Below the pieces are notes generated by a model, which did no database searches, was not told the origin of the DNA, and saw only the letters and a program-made list of their open reading frames with translations. Of a stretch of 64,000 nt of DNA, positions 61,848-64,000 are shown in pieces. Origin of the DNA: Archaeoglobus neptunius (GTDB lineage Archaea > Halobacteriota > Archaeoglobi > Archaeoglobales > Archaeoglobaceae); contig NZ_JAEKIW010000010.1 of NCBI RefSeq assembly GCF_016757965.1, forward strand, positions 57,599 to 121,598, read 5' to 3'. The position numbers and the translations under genes are program-made. The first letter of the stretch is position 1. Every line of letters begins with the position of its first letter.

Positions 61848-62711
61848 TTAGAGAATTTTTTGAACCTCTTTTACAATGTCAAGGAGAGTTTCAGCAACAG
61901 TCGCACCAGCTTCCCGCAATGCCTGAATCTTTGCATCGGCCGTTCCTGATGTCCCCTCTATTATGGCCCCTGCATGGCCCATTCTCTTGCCCGGTGGGGC
62001 TGTTCTGCCGGCTATGAAAGCTATTACGGGCTTTGACATATTTTCTATGAACTTCGCAGCTTCCTCTTCTGCCGTTCCACCAATCTCGCCAATAAGCAGT
62101 ACTGCCTCCGTTTCAGAATCTTCCTCGAACATCTTCAGAACATCGACAAAACTCAGGCCGGGCATCGGGTCTCCACCTATCCCAACGACCGTTGACTGTC
62201 CTATCCCTGCTCTCGTTAGGTTCTCGCAGACCTGATAGGTCAGGGTTCCGCTCCTCGAAACAACTCCCAGTCTTCCCGGGGTGAAGCTGTTATCGGGAAG
62301 CAATCCGACCTTGGATTTGCCCGGACTTATCACTCCCGGACAGTTCGGACCAAGAAGCATGGATTTCACTTCTCTGAGCCTTCTGTGGATTCTCATCTCG
62401 TCGTAAAGCGGGATACCTTCAGTAACACACACGACGAGGTCCAGCCCTGCATCGAATGCCTCGAATATTGCGTCTGTGGCAAAGGTGGCAGGAACGTAGA
62501 TTATTGATGTGTTCGCACCCGTTTTTTTCACAGCATCCTCAACCGTGTTGAAAACCGGAACTCCATGAACCTCCATTCCAGCCTTTCCGGGTGTAACACC
62601 TGCTACGACTTTCGTTCCGTACTCGAGCATCCTTTTGGTCTGAAAACTCCCCTGAAATCCGGTTATACCCTGAACAACAACCTTTGTGTTCTCATTAACA
62701 AGAATGGCCAT
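61848..62711 (-). CDS. sucD: Succinyl-CoA ligase (ADP-forming), alpha subunit
   Basis: About 287 residues. It holds the CoA-binding domain ([19 protein letters not shown]) and the phosphohistidine region [17 protein letters not shown] (active-site His in GHAG). It makes succinyl-CoA or regenerates ATP in the citric acid cycle. ATG 62711 has a GGGGGGAT site just before it; the longer frame from 62780 lacks the family N-terminus and is rejected. The start lies inside the last codons of sucC, so translation is coupled. Confidence 0.95.
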   Translation of the reverse strand: MAILVNENTKVVVQGITGFQGSFQTKRMLEYGTKVVAGVTPGKAGMEVHGVPVFNTVEDAVKKTGANTSIIYVPATFATDAIFEAFDAGLDLVVCVTEGIPLYDEMRIHRRLREVKSMLLGPNCPGVISPGKSKVGLLPDNSFTPGRLGVVSRSGTLTYQVCENLTRAGIGQSTVVGIGGDPMPGLSFVDVLKMFEEDSETEAVLLIGEIGGTAEEEAAKFIENMSKPVIAFIAGRTAPPGKRMGHAGAIIEGTSGTADAKIQALREAGATVAETLLDIVKEVQKIL

Positions 62712-63864
62712 GAAATCCCCCCACAATCTCAACTGCCTTTTTCGCACCTTCCTCAATCGAGTCCACAAAGTGTATCTCAACTCCCGATTTTGTGGTGTAA
62801 TCCTCCAGTATCTTTCTCCCCAGTTCCTCGTTGGTCCCGACGAGCTTTATGACCAGCGGAACTTTTCTTCCACCTTCCTCAAGGGCCTTCACTATGCCTT
62901 CTGCAACCTTTTCACACCTCGTGATTTCGGCATAGATGTTTATGAACACGGTTCTTACATTGGGATCTTTCAGCACGTGCAGCAGACAGTTCTTCATTTT
63001 CTCGGGATCTGCCAAACCTCCTCCTGTGTCAAGGAAGTTTGCCGGTTTTCCACCCATCAGATGAATTATATCCATCGTGGCCATTGCCAGTCCGGCACCA
63101 TTTGCTATAACCCCAATCTCGCCTCCGAGTCTCACGTAGTTAAGCCCCCTTATCCTCGCCTCCCTTTCGAGCGGGTCAACCTCTGTTGCCTCCCTCATTT
63201 CAGCCAGCTCTGGATGCCTGAAAATGGCGTTATCGTCAATGTTCAGTCTTGCATCTGCGGCTATAAGGCCTTCAGGAGTGAGAACGAGTGGATTTATCTC
63301 GGTCAGCTCGGCTTCATATCTGAAGGCGATGTCAGCCAGGATTTTGAGTATCCTGAACATCTGCTTGAACTCATCTCCCTCGAAACCCGCATCAAACAGA
63401 GACTTCCTCAGTTCGTAGTCCTGCAAACCCCACAGTGGGTCAAAATAGACTTTGTGGATGCTGTCGGGGTATTTCGCTGCAATCTCCTCGATATCCATTC
63501 CGCCCATTCTGCTGAAAATAAGGGTCGGAAGCTTTCTGGACTTATCAACGACGTATCCTGCGTAGTACTCTTTCTTTATTTCTAACTGCTCTTCCACGAG
63601 AACTTTCTCAACTTTGTGTCCTTTAATATCACTACCAAGCAGTTTGGCAGCAATTTCTTTCGCTTCTTCCGGACTTTCAGCCTTCTTAACACCACCAGCC
63701 TTTCCTCTACCACCCACCAGAACCTGTGCCTTGACAACGACTTTATTCCCGAGCTCTCTTGCAATCTTTTCTACTTCTTCTGGTGTTTGAGCAATGGCCG
63801 ATTTTGGAACCTTTATGCCATGCATAGAAAAAATTTGTTTGGCCTGGTACTCGTGGAGTCTCAT
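62695..63864 (-). CDS. sucC: Succinyl-CoA ligase (ADP-forming), beta subunit
   Basis: About 389 residues. The ATP-grasp fold is seen in [33 protein letters not shown] and [15 protein letters not shown]; the C-terminal ligase domain has [20 protein letters not shown] and ANFLDTGGG. It binds nucleotide and succinate and works with SucD, with which it overlaps by 17 bases. It follows an acyl-CoA dehydrogenase gene by three bases, so all three are likely one transcript. Confidence 0.96.
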   Translation of the reverse strand: MRLHEYQAKQIFSMHGIKVPKSAIAQTPEEVEKIARELGNKVVVKAQVLVGGRGKAGGVKKAESPEEAKEIAAKLLGSDIKGHKVEKVLVEEQLEIKKEYYAGYVVDKSRKLPTLIFSRMGGMDIEEIAAKYPDSIHKVYFDPLWGLQDYELRKSLFDAGFEGDEFKQMFRILKILADIAFRYEAELTEINPLVLTPEGLIAADARLNIDDNAIFRHPELAEMREATEVDPLEREARIRGLNYVRLGGEIGVIANGAGLAMATMDIIHLMGGKPANFLDTGGGLADPEKMKNCLLHVLKDPNVRTVFINIYAEITRCEKVAEGIVKALEEGGRKVPLVIKLVGTNEELGRKILEDYTTKSGVEIHFVDSIEEGAKKAVEIVGGFHGHSC

Positions 63865-63867
63865 ACC

Positions 63868-64000
63868 TCATAACTCCCTCCTGAACGCCTGCAATCCGGT
63901 TATCGCTCTGCCGAGTATCAGCGTGTGGATGTCATCCGTCCCCTCGTACGTATAAACGCTCTCAATGTTCGCCATGTGTCTTATCGGCGAATAATCAAGG
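63868..64000 (-). CDS. Acyl-CoA dehydrogenase, C-terminal end only
   Basis: Only the last ~43 residues are inside the window. They read [20 protein letters not shown] and then [16 protein letters not shown] before the stop, which is the C-terminal signature of acyl-CoA dehydrogenases, with the YEGTxxIH segment of the FAD/substrate region. The glutaryl-CoA dehydrogenase-like subgroup looks closest. It sits three bases before sucC and is likely the first visible part of the same operon. Archaeoglobus degrades fatty and dicarboxylic acids by beta-oxidation, which fits. Confidence 0.85.
   Translation of the reverse strand, partial: LDYSPIRHMANIESVYTYEGTDDIHTLILGRAITGLQAFRREL

Noticed and set aside
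62686..63585. A 299-codon open frame on the plus strand over sucC
   Set aside because: Antisense to a certain succinyl-CoA ligase gene; no ribosome site or recognisable motif.
1..64000. CRISPR array, rRNA operon, insertion sequences, replication origin
   Set aside because: No regularly spaced short repeats, rRNA-like stretches, transposase motifs, or origin-type repeats with an Orc1/Cdc6 gene were seen.

Overview
The window reads as a chromosome segment of a hyperthermophilic archaeon of the order Archaeoglobales. The clearest evidence is the dissimilatory sulfate-reduction operon sat–(small conserved gene)–aprB–aprA, whose products look very close to the Archaeoglobus fulgidus proteins I remember but are not identical. 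Supporting evidence is the archaeal lipid enzyme sn-glycerol-1-phosphate dehydrogenase, an Archaeoglobus-type alanine dehydrogenase, archaeal riboflavin enzymes, a class II HMG-CoA reductase, and promoters with short leaders or none. The species cannot be fixed from the sequence alone. I see no rRNA, tRNA, CRISPR array, transposase or integrase.

Region 1 (1–16.5 kb) is a surface, secretion and glycan island. It holds a von Willebrand A surface protein and a second secreted protein, both ending in a PEF-type C-terminal sorting tail, and an archaeosortase that should process them. A BshC-like protein overlaps a PIG-L-family deacetylase. Then comes a long same-strand series: DUF354 glycosyltransferase-like protein, CapK/PaaK-like adenylate-forming enzyme, NodB-like deacetylase, two FemAB-like GNAT transferases flanking a hexapeptide acyltransferase, and a Wzx-like flippase. 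It converges on a very large membrane protein of unknown function. Together they look like machinery to build, modify, export and anchor a surface glycan or glycoconjugate.

Region 2 (16.5–21 kb) begins with about 540 bp of decayed sequence that includes a PIN/VapC-like remnant. It continues with an operon of an HcgA/HmdB-like radical SAM protein (CX5CX2C cluster motif) and a three-part FecCD/BtuCDF-type importer. Region 3 (21–29 kb) returns to the surface: a structured intergenic segment, a 1215-residue secreted beta-propeller protein with a perfect 513-bp internal duplication, sugar-nucleotide enzymes, a third PEF-tailed protein and an UppP-type lipid-carrier phosphatase.

Region 4 (29–40 kb) is core metabolism: B12-dependent ribonucleotide reductase, alanine dehydrogenase, diphthine–ammonia ligase, the sat/apr operon, an aryl/acyl-CoA ligase with an ACT-domain partner, and a K+ channel with an RCK domain. 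Region 5 (40–64 kb) is mostly housekeeping: G1P dehydrogenase, HtpX, Sir2, TruD, an HD phosphohydrolase, an aspartate/glutamate racemase-like protein, UPF0182, stomatin, PRPP synthetase, flavin genes (RibL and archaeal riboflavin synthase), a ClC chloride channel, a DHPS-related protein, a secreted coiled-coil protein with a lipoprotein, HMG-CoA reductase, succinyl-CoA ligase, and the 3' end of an acyl-CoA dehydrogenase.

The strongest leads for something undescribed are the BshC-like/PIG-L pair in an archaeal surface cluster, the HcgA-like radical SAM/importer operon, and the mutually exclusive hairpins at 21024–21113. Family assignments come from recognising motifs by eye; no database search was run.
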